Shown: positions 26,253 to 35,206 of the stretch, in pieces
How the letters are laid out: every line of letters begins with the position of its first letter
Position numbering within the stretch: the first letter of the stretch is position 1
Assembly (NCBI RefSeq): GCF_019457535.1
Contig: NZ_CP080417.1
Coordinates: 434,001 to 498,000, forward strand
Direction: 5' to 3'
DNA length: 64,000 nt
Source: Shewanella halotolerans
GTDB lineage: Bacteria > Pseudomonadota > Gammaproteobacteria > Enterobacterales > Shewanellaceae
Translations under genes and position numbers: made by a program
The notes under the pieces: generated by a model
Database searches by the model: none
What the model saw: only the letters and a program-made list of their open reading frames with translations
Told to the model about the DNA's origin: nothing

Positions 26253-26842
26253 TGATGCAACTGGTATTAGCCTCTTCCTCTCCTCGTCGTCGCGAGCTGT
26301 TGGCTCAAGTGGGTCTTGGCGACCCCGGCTTTGCTTTCGAGGCGCTATCCGCCGACATCGACGAGAGCCATAGGGCAGGGGAAAGTGCCGAGGCGTTCGC
26401 GGTGCGTCTGGCGATCGAGAAGGCCAATGCCGGATTGGCGCTGTGGGGGCAATCGGATGCAGTGGTGCTGGGCTCAGATACTATAGTGGTATTGGATGGT
26501 GAAATCCTAGGTAAACCTAAGGATGAGCAGGACGCCAGGCAGATGCTTAGCGCGCTGTCGGGCAAGCGCCATAGCGTGATGACGGCGGTAGCGGTCACCG
26601 ACGGTGAGCGAACCCTGTCTCGATTAGTTGAAACTAAAGTGCAATTTTGCGGCCTAACTGAACAAGATATCTTAGCCTATATCGCCACCGGCGAGCCCAT
26701 GGATAAGGCCGGTGCCTATGGCATTCAGGGCTTAGGCGGCTGCTTCGTCGAGGCCATCGACGGCAGCTATTCGGCGGTGGTAGGACTACCCTTGGTGGAA
26801 ACCCGCGCCCTGCTGGCCGAGATTAAGCTGTTATCCGCTTAG
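26252..26842 (+). CDS. Maf nucleotide pyrophosphatase (dTTP/UTP type, YhdE-like)
   Basis: A 196-aa Maf/Ham1-family house-cleaning enzyme that hydrolyses non-canonical or excess nucleoside triphosphates. The N-terminal LASSSPRRRELLAQVGL is the phosphate-binding Maf signature, and VLGSDTIVVLDGEILGKPKD carries the metal-binding acidic residues. The position between mreD and rng is the conserved location of the YhdE type (dTTP/UTP preference). The ATG at 26252 overlaps the mreD stop; the next ATG, at 26255, is also possible. Confidence 0.93.
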   Translation: MMQLVLASSSPRRRELLAQVGLGDPGFAFEALSADIDESHRAGESAEAFAVRLAIEKANAGLALWGQSDAVVLGSDTIVVLDGEILGKPKDEQDARQMLSALSGKRHSVMTAVAVTDGERTLSRLVETKVQFCGLTEQDILAYIATGEPMDKAGAYGIQGLGGCFVEAIDGSYSAVVGLPLVETRALLAEIKLLSA

Positions 26843-26939
26843 CGTTTTACCCAATAGATTGAGCCATTTAGGTCTAAGTTGTTCTAAAATTAACGGTCCT
26901 TAGGCCGTTAATGCATTAATCATATTTGAGTGAGTAAAC

Positions 26940-28442
26940 ATGAGTCACATAGTCAAAAACAGAGTACAGAAGAAGATAGGTTCTGAGCTATTGATCAATG
27001 TGACGCCTACCGAGGCGCGGGTGGCGCTGGTGGAATATGGCATCTTGCAAGAGGTGCATATCGAGCGCCGCATGAAGCGTGGCCTGGTGGGCAACATCTA
27101 CAAGGGCAAGGTCAGCCGGGTATTGCCTGGCATGCAGGCCGCCTTCGTGGATATCGGCTTGGACAAGGCCGCCTTCCTCCATGCCTCGGATATTGTGCCC
27201 CATACCGAGTGTGTCGCCGACGTCGAGAAGGGCAACTTCGTGGTACGTGACATCGCCGAGTTGGTGCGCCAAGGCCAGGACATCATGGTGCAGGTGGTAA
27301 AAGATCCCCTGGGCACCAAGGGCGCGCGCCTCACCACAGATATCACCTTGCCCTCACGATATCTGGTGTTCATGCCGGGCTCCAGCCACGTGGGCGTATC
27401 GCAGCGCATCGAGTCTGAAGAGGTACGTGCCCGTCTCAAGGGACTGACCGAGCCCTTTGTGGATGAAGATGGTGGTTTCATTATTCGCACCGCCGCCGAG
27501 AATGCCGGTGAGCAGGAGCTGATCCAAGACGCGGCCTTCCTACGCCGGGTCTGGGCCAAGGTTTGCGAGCGTCGCAAGCGTCCAGGCGTCTCTCTGCTCT
27601 ATCAAGATCTCGCCCTGCCTGTGCGTATCGTGCGCGACTTCGTCGGCACCGAGCTGGATCAGATCCAGGTGGATTCCGGGCAGACCTATGAGGAGCTGCT
27701 GCAGTTTACCCAAGAGTTTATGCCCGAGATCGCCGACAAGATAGAACACTATTCCGGCCGGGTGCCCATCTTCGATCTCTATGACGTGGAGAACGAGGTG
27801 CAGCGCGCCCTGGGACGCAAGGTGGAGCTCAAGTCAGGCGGTTACCTGATCATAGATCAGACCGAGGCCATGACGACTGTGGATATCAACACAGGCGCCT
27901 TCGTCGGCCATCGCAACCTAGAAGAGACCATATTCAACACCAACCTGGAGGCAACTCACGCCATCGCCCGCCAACTGCGCCTGCGTAATCTGGGTGGGAT
28001 CATCATTATCGATTTCATCGACATGCTGAACGAAGATCATAAGAAGCGTGTGCTCAGCACCCTGGAGGCGGCACTGGCCAACGATAGGGTGAAGACCAAT
28101 GTCAGCGGCTTCTCGGGGCTCGGCCTGGTGGAGATGACCCGTAAGCGCACCCGCGAGAGCCTGGAGCATGTGCTGTGCGGCGAGTGTCCGGCCTGTTTCG
28201 GCACAGGTAGCCTGAAGACGGTCGAGACGGTTTCTTACGAGATCTTCCGCGAGATCATCCGCCTTAATCGCGGCTATGATGCCGACGAGTTCCTGGTCTA
28301 CTGTGCCCCGACTGTCTACAACAGCCTCACCGGCGAAGAGAGCCATCTGGTGGCTGAACTCGGCGCCTATATCGGCAAGCATGTTCGCCTACAAAACGAG
28401 CCCATGTATGCGCAAAACAAATTCGATGTGGTGATAATGTAG
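26940..28442 (+). CDS. rng: Ribonuclease G
   Basis: A 500-aa endoribonuclease of the RNase E/G family, needed for 16S rRNA 5' maturation and mRNA turnover. The S1 domain lies at about 38-128 (GNIYKGKVSRVLPGMQAAFVD). The catalytic metal-binding aspartates are in VDINTGAF (about 314-321) and IIDFIDM (about 356-362). The Zn-link motif is CGECPACFGTG (about 413-423). It lacks the long C-terminal scaffold of RNase E, as expected for RNase G. The ATG is preceded by GTGAGTAAAC. Its TAG stop shares a base with the next gene's GTG start. Confidence 0.97.
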   Translation: MSHIVKNRVQKKIGSELLINVTPTEARVALVEYGILQEVHIERRMKRGLVGNIYKGKVSRVLPGMQAAFVDIGLDKAAFLHASDIVPHTECVADVEKGNFVVRDIAELVRQGQDIMVQVVKDPLGTKGARLTTDITLPSRYLVFMPGSSHVGVSQRIESEEVRARLKGLTEPFVDEDGGFIIRTAAENAGEQELIQDAAFLRRVWAKVCERRKRPGVSLLYQDLALPVRIVRDFVGTELDQIQVDSGQTYEELLQFTQEFMPEIADKIEHYSGRVPIFDLYDVENEVQRALGRKVELKSGGYLIIDQTEAMTTVDINTGAFVGHRNLEETIFNTNLEATHAIARQLRLRNLGGIIIIDFIDMLNEDHKKRVLSTLEAALANDRVKTNVSGFSGLGLVEMTRKRTRESLEHVLCGECPACFGTGSLKTVETVSYEIFREIIRLNRGYDADEFLVYCAPTVYNSLTGEESHLVAELGAYIGKHVRLQNEPMYAQNKFDVVIM

Positions 28443-31400
28443 TGTCACGCCCATTCTGTCCCCGCACCTTCGGCCGCCTATGCTGGCAGATGATCGCCAT
28501 CATAGTGGTGCTTTTCGCCTTGAGCGTCAGCCTGTTCAGAGGCCTGCTACCTAAGCTGGATCAGGTCCGTCAGGAGCTGGTGAGTTATATCTATGAGCAG
28601 TATCAGGTCAAGGTCGAGGTCAGCGAGCTTACCGCCGAGTGGCAGGCGTTCGGCCCTGCGGTGACCATCAAGAATCTGGTCTTGCCGGTGCAGGAAAACC
28701 TGCCGGTCACCTTCATCATAGACAATGTCCACCTCAAGTTGGATTTCTGGGACAGCCTGGTCTCGGCGTCGCCCCAGATAGAGAATGTGATCTTCGAGGG
28801 GGTCAAGATTGCCCTGGATCTCGACCGTATCAGTCAAGCCGGTAACGGTCAGCAGAGCAGCGATGCGCCAGTGGCAGAGCAAAATACCGATTGGCTCTAT
28901 GCACTGATGCTGGAGCAGTTCGACCGCTTTGCCATCACAGATGTGACCATGCAGCTGATCAGCAGCTCTCACAAATACCGACCTATCCATATCAGGGATC
29001 TGCGCTGGCGCAATCTGGCGGGTCGCCACAGAGCCGAGGGCGCGCTGTTCCTCGACGAGCAGGCCTCTGAGGTCGAGCGTCTTTCTCTCGCCGTCGATAT
29101 TCGTGGCGATGGCCATAGCCCAGAGTCCTTGACCGGTCAGCTCTATCTGGCGGCTAACTCGCTGGATCTTGGTGAGTGGGCATCGCGCCAGGAAAATCCT
29201 TATGCCTCGGGCAAGAAGCTGCCGCTCGAGGGGGTGGTGAACCTGCAGGCCTGGGCCGAGTTCTCTAACCGCGCCTTTACCGCGGCGACGGTCGCCTTCG
29301 AGCCGAGCTGGCTACAGTGGCAGCTCAAGGGTGAGCAGCAAAAATTTGAAATTAAGGCTGGCCAGCTTAACTGGCAGCCGCAGGTCTCTGGCTGGCAACT
29401 GACCAGCTCAGACCTAGCCTTCGTCACCAATGGTCAGGCCTGGCCGGCGCTGCATATCGGCGCGCGCAAGCGTGACGATCGGCTGATGGCCAGTATCAAT
29501 CAACTCGATGCCGAGGTCTTGTTGCCTCTGTTGCCCCTGGTGCCCGGCATGGAGCTCGATGGCCTCTACCTGTGGCAGTCGATGGATCCCAAGGGCAGCA
29601 TAGAGCAGCTCAAGCTGGGTTACGGTGCGCAGCAGGGCTTTGCCCTGTCGGCGCAGCTCAAGCAGATTGCCTGGCAAGGCAGCGGCGCCATCCCAGGGGC
29701 TGAGCCGATCGACCTTATGCTCGGCAAGCAGGGCAGCGACCTCTATCTGTCTGCGCCTGAGCAGCAGTATCACTTGGATTTTAACGGCGGCTTCGAAGAA
29801 GCATTGTCCCTCGCGGGTGACGCCTTCACGGTGAAATATGCCCTGGGCGAGGCGGCGCTGATCGCCCCTAAGCTGCATTTTTATAATGCCGACCTGGATC
29901 TCGATGCGGCCATGAAGCTGGGCTTTGCCGGTGAGGCCAGCCTCAACCTGCTGGCCGATGTGCAGGTGAAGAACGCCGCCAGGGCCAAGTACTATTTCCC
30001 TAAGCATGCCATGTCCGAATCTCTGGTCGATTACCTCAGTGGCGCCATCAAGGCGGGGCAGAGCCAGGACGCCAAGGTGGTGTGGAACGGCCCGCTGAAG
30101 CATTTCCCTTACGATGATAACAGCGGTGTATTCCAGGCCGGTTTCTCATTGAATCAGGCCCGCTACAGGTTTCAGCCCGATTGGCCCGAGGTGACCGACC
30201 TGAGCCTAAATGCTCTGTTTGAAAACGCGGCCATGGATATCTGGGTGAACAAGGGGATGTTGATGCAGGTGCCGGCCGACGGCGCCCATGTTGCCATCCC
30301 GCGCATGAGCCATCAGACGCTGCTGACGGTGAAGGCGGATCTGCGCACTCAGGGCGAGGCCGCCAAACAGGTGCTGCAACGCTCCCCCCTGGCCGATACG
30401 GTCGGGGCCACGCTAGAGGTGGTGCAGGTGCAGGGTGAGGTTTCGGGCAAGCTGGATCTCAGCATCCCCCTCTATCATGGTGGCAAAGAGGCGATACTGG
30501 GACAGGTGAAGTTCGACAATACCCCTGTCTATATCAGCGAGCCGGGGGTACAGCTAGATGGGGTGACCGGCGAGGTCTACTTTGCCAACGAGGTGGTCAC
30601 AGGTGAGAAGATACAGGCGCGTCTGTTCGAGCAACCCGTGAGTTTCACCTTCGACACAGGCAAGACCAACAAGCACTATGGCCTGAATCTGGATATGCAG
30701 GGGCAGTGGGCGCTGGCCTCGCTGCCGGCGATGTTGGACAACCCGCTCAAGGATTACTATAGCGGTGAGCTGGATTGGCAGGGCGCCATGACGCTGATCT
30801 TCGATGAACTGGGTTATCGTATTCAGGCCCAGGTGAAGAGTGACATGCAGGGCGTCGAGCTGAGCCTGCCGGGTAAGTTTGCCAAGACGGCCGACAGCCC
30901 GCGAGCCCTCTCCTTCGAGCTGATCGGTGATAACAAGCAGGCCTCGTTAGGGGCCAAGCTTGGGGATCAGATGGAGTTCTGGGGGGGATTCGACGAGGAG
31001 TCGGGCGACCATTTGGCGCACTTCGACCTGCTGCTGGGACGCCTGTTTAAGCCGGGCGACCAACTCAAGCGTCAGGCCGGCCATCTGCAGCTGGATATGC
31101 CTGCCACCGAATTTGCCCCCTGGCTGCCCATCATCAAGGGATTCATGGGCGATGCCGCACTGGAATCCTCACTGGACATGGCCATGCGGGAAGCCTTAGC
31201 GGAGCAGGCGCCGGAGACTCCGCTGGTACAGGCTGATACCGAGCCTAAGAAGAGCAGCTTCTTCCCGCCGCTGATTGCGGTCGACGGTCAGGTACGCCAG
31301 TTGAACCTCTATGGGCAGCCGCTGACCGAGCTGAACCTGGAGGCGCGTCCCACAGAACATGGCTGGCGCTTCAAGGGCAACGCCAACGAATTTAGCGGCC

Positions 31401-32761
31401 GGGTGGACTTCTATCCAGACTGGTCGACCCAGGGCTTAAAGCTGGTGGCGAGCCGATTTAATTTTGCACCTGAGAGCAAGGAGGGCGAAGCCTCTGAGGT
31501 TGCCAGCAATGAGGTGCTCAGCATACTGCCGCCGTTGGCGGTGGATGTGGATCAGTTTAGCGTCTATGGTAAGCCGCTGGGCCACCTGGTGTTGCAGGCG
31601 ACGCCCAAGAATGGCGACTATCAGATCCAGACTATCGCCATCACGACCCCGGGGATCACCCTCAAGGGTAAGGGCGCCTGGTCCAACAGTGAGGGGCAGA
31701 ACCTGACCGAGTTTCAGGTGGATCTTAAGGCCAAGCAGTTCGATGAGGTCTCAGAGCGTCTGGGCATAGACCCCGGCCTCAAGGAGGCGCCGCTGGATCT
31801 GCAGGCCGAGCTGTCTTGGCAGGGGGCGCCCTATGCCTTCTCGCTGGAGACCCTCAACGGCCAGATCAGTTACAAGCTGGGCAAGGGCCACCTGTCTGAG
31901 GTGAGTGACAAGGGGGCGCGCATCTTCTCCCTGTTCAGCCTGGATTCCTTGCTGCGTAAGCTGTCGCTGGATTTCTCCGATGTCTTCGGCAAGGGGCTTT
32001 ACTTTAACGCCTTTACCGGCACCCTTAAGCTGGATAACGGTGTGGTCAAGACAACAGACTCCGAGATGGATGCGGTGGCCGGTAACATGAGGGTGCGGGG
32101 CTATACCGACCTCACCACAGAGAGCCTCAACTACGACATACGCTTCGTGCCGCAACTGGCCTCAAGCGTGCCGACCGTGGTGCTGCTCAGTACCGGCGGT
32201 TGGACCCTGGGCCTGGGCGCCTTCGCCCTGACCAAGGTGTTGGAGCCGGTGATCGAGGTGATCTCTGAGATCCGCTTCAGGCTGACGGGCACCATGTCTG
32301 AGCCTAAGCTGGAGGAGCTGGAGCGTAAGAGCAAGGAGATAGAGATCCCCGAGTCTGTCTTGCCGCGTCAACAAGCGCCTGGCGTAGAAGCTAAGCCAGA
32401 GAGCGTGCTGCCAGAAAGCAAACAGCCAGCGAGCGAACAACCAGCGCAACTAAAACAAGAGCAGCAAGAACAGAATCCGGCGCAGTCTGGGGCAGACGCT
32501 CTGCCAGCAGAGGCGGCGGGTGAGCAGGTGATGCCATCGGGCGTGGAGATCCCTAAGCCGGCGGTCGTCGCCATGCCAGAATTTAAGGAGACGCCCACAG
32601 GGCAGCAGGCGCCAGTGGAGCAACAAACCGAGACGCCGCAACAGCAAGAGTCACAGGAAAAGCCAGTGAGCAAGGAGTCAAGCGATGCAGGTCAGCCTAT
32701 TACAATGTCAGAGTGGTCGCGACGTCGAGGAGAACCTCAGCTTTATTCGCGAGCAGCTTGA
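28442..32761 (+). CDS. yhdP: YhdP-family AsmA-like phospholipid transport protein
   Basis: A 1439-aa protein with one N-terminal TM helix (about residues 14-34), then a very long beta-strand-rich periplasmic body with DUF3971 and AsmA-like repeats (for instance SVDIRGDG-type and SLDLGEW segments). YhdP, TamB and YdbH bridge the periplasm and carry phospholipids to the outer membrane. The C-terminal part YDIRFVPQLASSVPTVVLL is the AsmA_2 signature. The last 100 or so residues are a Gln/Glu/Pro/Ala-rich tail not seen in E. coli YhdP (1266 aa). The tail overlaps the nitrilase gene by 77 bp in another frame. The GTG start overlaps the rng stop. Confidence 0.95.
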   Translation: MSRPFCPRTFGRLCWQMIAIIVVLFALSVSLFRGLLPKLDQVRQELVSYIYEQYQVKVEVSELTAEWQAFGPAVTIKNLVLPVQENLPVTFIIDNVHLKLDFWDSLVSASPQIENVIFEGVKIALDLDRISQAGNGQQSSDAPVAEQNTDWLYALMLEQFDRFAITDVTMQLISSSHKYRPIHIRDLRWRNLAGRHRAEGALFLDEQASEVERLSLAVDIRGDGHSPESLTGQLYLAANSLDLGEWASRQENPYASGKKLPLEGVVNLQAWAEFSNRAFTAATVAFEPSWLQWQLKGEQQKFEIKAGQLNWQPQVSGWQLTSSDLAFVTNGQAWPALHIGARKRDDRLMASINQLDAEVLLPLLPLVPGMELDGLYLWQSMDPKGSIEQLKLGYGAQQGFALSAQLKQIAWQGSGAIPGAEPIDLMLGKQGSDLYLSAPEQQYHLDFNGGFEEALSLAGDAFTVKYALGEAALIAPKLHFYNADLDLDAAMKLGFAGEASLNLLADVQVKNAARAKYYFPKHAMSESLVDYLSGAIKAGQSQDAKVVWNGPLKHFPYDDNSGVFQAGFSLNQARYRFQPDWPEVTDLSLNALFENAAMDIWVNKGMLMQVPADGAHVAIPRMSHQTLLTVKADLRTQGEAAKQVLQRSPLADTVGATLEVVQVQGEVSGKLDLSIPLYHGGKEAILGQVKFDNTPVYISEPGVQLDGVTGEVYFANEVVTGEKIQARLFEQPVSFTFDTGKTNKHYGLNLDMQGQWALASLPAMLDNPLKDYYSGELDWQGAMTLIFDELGYRIQAQVKSDMQGVELSLPGKFAKTADSPRALSFELIGDNKQASLGAKLGDQMEFWGGFDEESGDHLAHFDLLLGRLFKPGDQLKRQAGHLQLDMPATEFAPWLPIIKGFMGDAALESSLDMAMREALAEQAPETPLVQADTEPKKSSFFPPLIAVDGQVRQLNLYGQPLTELNLEARPTEHGWRFKGNANEFSGRVDFYPDWSTQGLKLVASRFNFAPESKEGEASEVASNEVLSILPPLAVDVDQFSVYGKPLGHLVLQATPKNGDYQIQTIAITTPGITLKGKGAWSNSEGQNLTEFQVDLKAKQFDEVSERLGIDPGLKEAPLDLQAELSWQGAPYAFSLETLNGQISYKLGKGHLSEVSDKGARIFSLFSLDSLLRKLSLDFSDVFGKGLYFNAFTGTLKLDNGVVKTTDSEMDAVAGNMRVRGYTDLTTESLNYDIRFVPQLASSVPTVVLLSTGGWTLGLGAFALTKVLEPVIEVISEIRFRLTGTMSEPKLEELERKSKEIEIPESVLPRQQAPGVEAKPESVLPESKQPASEQPAQLKQEQQEQNPAQSGADALPAEAAGEQVMPSGVEIPKPAVVAMPEFKETPTGQQAPVEQQTETPQQQESQEKPVSKESSDAGQPITMSEWSRRRGEPQLYSRAA

Positions 32762-33515
32762 TGCCTTAGTCGGTGGCGAGCGCCCCCATCTGGTGGTGCT
32801 GCCAGAGTGCTGCCTGCTGTTTGGTGGCCATGAGCGTCAACAGCTGGCCTATGCCGGGGACGATGCTGGTAGCGAACTCAAGCAGACCCTGGCCGCGCTG
32901 GCGAAGCAATATGGTATCTATCTGGTGGCGGGCACCATTCCTATCCTGGCCGATGAGGGGCGGGTGTTCAGCCGCAGCTATCTGTTTAACGATAGCGGCG
33001 AGACCCTAGGTCACTACGACAAACTGCACCTGTTCGACGTGGATGTGGACGATGGCACTAAGTCTTACCGGGAGAGTGACACCTTTTGCCCCGGTGAGGC
33101 AGTAACCGTTGTCGATACGCCTTTCGGTAAGGTCGGGATGGCGATATGCTATGACATCAGGTTTGCCGATCTATTTCGCGCCATGCGTCTACAGGGGGCG
33201 GAGATCATCGTCCTGCCTGCGGCCTTTACCAGGGTGACCGGGCGGGTGCACTGGCTGCCCCTGCTGCAGGCCAGGGCGATAGAGACCCAGTGTTTCCTGT
33301 TGGCGGCGGCCCAGTGGGGCGAGCACAACCAGGGGAAACGTGAGACCTGGGGACACTCCTGCGTCATAGATCCCTGGGGAGAAGTGCAGGCGATCAAGCC
33401 CGAAGGTTGTGGCTGGTTGTCGGCAGAGATAGACCTTAAGGCCATAGAGGGGATACGTCGTAACATCCCAGTGGTCGAGCACAATCGTTTCGAGCCACCC
33501 AAATTAAAGAGATAA
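32685..33515 (+). CDS. Carbon-nitrogen hydrolase (Nit1-type, deaminated glutathione amidase-like)
   Basis: A 276-aa nitrilase-superfamily enzyme. The catalytic triad is visible: Glu in VVLPECCLLF, Lys in HYDKLHLFDV and Cys in GMAICYDIRF. The segment LFDVDVDDGTKSYRESDT and WLPLLQARAIETQCFLLAAAQ are typical of the Nit1/NitFhit branch, which hydrolyses deaminated glutathione as a repair reaction. Its first 26 codons lie within the 3' end of yhdP in another frame, so translation is likely coupled. It is followed 38 bp later by tldD. Confidence 0.88.
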   Translation: MQVSLLQCQSGRDVEENLSFIREQLDALVGGERPHLVVLPECCLLFGGHERQQLAYAGDDAGSELKQTLAALAKQYGIYLVAGTIPILADEGRVFSRSYLFNDSGETLGHYDKLHLFDVDVDDGTKSYRESDTFCPGEAVTVVDTPFGKVGMAICYDIRFADLFRAMRLQGAEIIVLPAAFTRVTGRVHWLPLLQARAIETQCFLLAAAQWGEHNQGKRETWGHSCVIDPWGEVQAIKPEGCGWLSAEIDLKAIEGIRRNIPVVEHNRFEPPKLKR

Positions 33516-33553
33516 TAAAATCGCGCCTTCCATGCGCCATAGAGAGAAAATTA

Positions 33554-35002
33554 ATGCCATTTTTAACCCAAGTAGAACAGAGCCTCTTGCAAGACGGATT
33601 GTCGCTGGATCAGTTGCAAGGCTATATCAATAGCATTCATCAGCATCAGGTGGACTTTTCCGATCTCTATTTTCAGGGCAGTCGCCACGAGTCTTGGGTG
33701 TTAGAAGATGGCATAGTCAAGGAAGGCAGCTTCCATATCGAGCGTGGTGTGGGCGTGCGTGCCATCAGCGGCGAGAAGACAGGCTTCGCCTATGCCGACG
33801 AGATCAATCCCGTAGCATTGAGTGCGGCGGTCGAGGCGGCTCGCGGCATCTCTGCGGCGGGCAATAGCGGCCGCGTTCAGGCCTGGAAACAGCAGAAGGT
33901 GACGCCTCTGTATCAGAGTGCTGACCCTATTGCTGCCATGGAAGAGGTGAAGAAGATTGAGCTGCTCAAGCAGGCCGACGCCTATGTGCGCAGCCTGGAT
34001 CCGCGCATCATACAGGTGGTGATCAGCCTGTCGGGCGTGCATGAAGAGATCTTAATCGCGGCCAGCGACGGCACCCTGGCGGCAGATATTCGTCCCCTGG
34101 TACGTTTCAACTGTAGTGTGGTGCTGGAGCAGGAAGGTAAGCGTGAGCGTGGCGCCAGCGGTGGCGGTGGACGCCATGACTACCAAGTATTTTTCGAGTC
34201 GGGCGAAGATGGTCTGCCTAGCTGTTTCGCCTTTGCCCGCGAAGCCGTGCGTCAGGCATCGGTCAATCTAACCGCCATAGATGCACCGGCCGGTGAGATG
34301 CCTGTGGTACTGGGCGCGGGTTGGCCCGGGGTACTGCTACATGAGGCAGTGGGTCATGGTCTGGAAGGCGACTTTAACCGTAAGGGCAGCAGCGCCTTTA
34401 GCGGCCTGGTCGGCCAACAGGTGGCGTCAAGCCTGGTAACTGTGGTGGACGATGGCACACTGGAAAATCGCCGCGGCTCGCTCAGCATAGACGATGAAGG
34501 GGTTCCTACTCAGAAGACTGTGCTTATTCAGGACGGCATCCTCAAGGGTTATATGCAAGACAAGCTCAACGGCCGTCTTATGGGCCAGGCCTCAACCGGT
34601 AATGGTCGCCGCGAGTCTTATGCCCATCTGCCGATGCCGCGCATGACCAATACCTATATGGAAGCCGGCGACAGCTCGCCTGCCGACATCATCAAGTCGG
34701 TGGACAAGGGTATCTATGCGCCTAACTTCGGCGGCGGTCAGGTCGATATCACCTCGGGCAAGTTTGTGTTCTCGGCGTCTGAAGCCTATCTCATCGAGAA
34801 GGGCGAGATCACCCAGGCGATCAAGGGCGCGACCCTGATAGGTAATGGTCCCGAGGCCATGGGGCAGATCTCCATGGTGGGTAACGATCTGGCGCTCGAT
34901 AAGGGCGTCGGTGTCTGTGGCAAAGATGGTCAAAGTGTGCCCGTGGGCGTGGGCCAGCCTAGCTTGAAACTCGACCGCTTGACGGTAGGCGGCACGGCGT
35001 AA
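33554..35002 (+). CDS. tldD: Metalloprotease subunit TldD
   Basis: A 482-aa TldD. The zinc motif HEAVGHGLEGD (HExxxH type) is at about residues 260-270, with the nearby GSGGG-like loop and conserved KGYMQDKLNGR. With PmbA/TldE it degrades unfolded or RiPP-type peptides (microcin B17 maturation, CcdA in E. coli). PmbA is encoded 5.6 kb away on the same strand, after an inserted export cluster. The ATG has GAGAGAAAA upstream. Confidence 0.97.
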   Translation: MPFLTQVEQSLLQDGLSLDQLQGYINSIHQHQVDFSDLYFQGSRHESWVLEDGIVKEGSFHIERGVGVRAISGEKTGFAYADEINPVALSAAVEAARGISAAGNSGRVQAWKQQKVTPLYQSADPIAAMEEVKKIELLKQADAYVRSLDPRIIQVVISLSGVHEEILIAASDGTLAADIRPLVRFNCSVVLEQEGKRERGASGGGGRHDYQVFFESGEDGLPSCFAFAREAVRQASVNLTAIDAPAGEMPVVLGAGWPGVLLHEAVGHGLEGDFNRKGSSAFSGLVGQQVASSLVTVVDDGTLENRRGSLSIDDEGVPTQKTVLIQDGILKGYMQDKLNGRLMGQASTGNGRRESYAHLPMPRMTNTYMEAGDSSPADIIKSVDKGIYAPNFGGGQVDITSGKFVFSASEAYLIEKGEITQAIKGATLIGNGPEAMGQISMVGNDLALDKGVGVCGKDGQSVPVGVGQPSLKLDRLTVGGTA

Positions 35003-35018
35003 TTTAGTCGCCGACCTC

Positions 35019-35042
35019 GCCTCTGGCAGAGCTGTCAGAGGC
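35019..35042 (+). terminator. Hairpin after tldD, possible terminator
   Basis: GCCTCTG pairs with CAGAGGC around a 10-nt loop, 16 nt after the stop. There is no T run, so it may be only a 3' stabilising stem. The remaining 164 bases to the next gene show no further structure I can support. Confidence 0.4.
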
Positions 35043-35206
35043 AAGTACCGCCCTGCGAGAGTAGTTGCAGGAGTGGTTGCAAGAGAGAGTTTAGGGAAGG
35101 CTGTCGACAGCTTGTGAAGCGGCTTGCCAACAAGGCTTGCTTCTCAACGCCCCCATAGGGTGTTAACATTTGCCAAGGAAATAGAGTTATAGCTCTAGAG
35201 GTGTCG

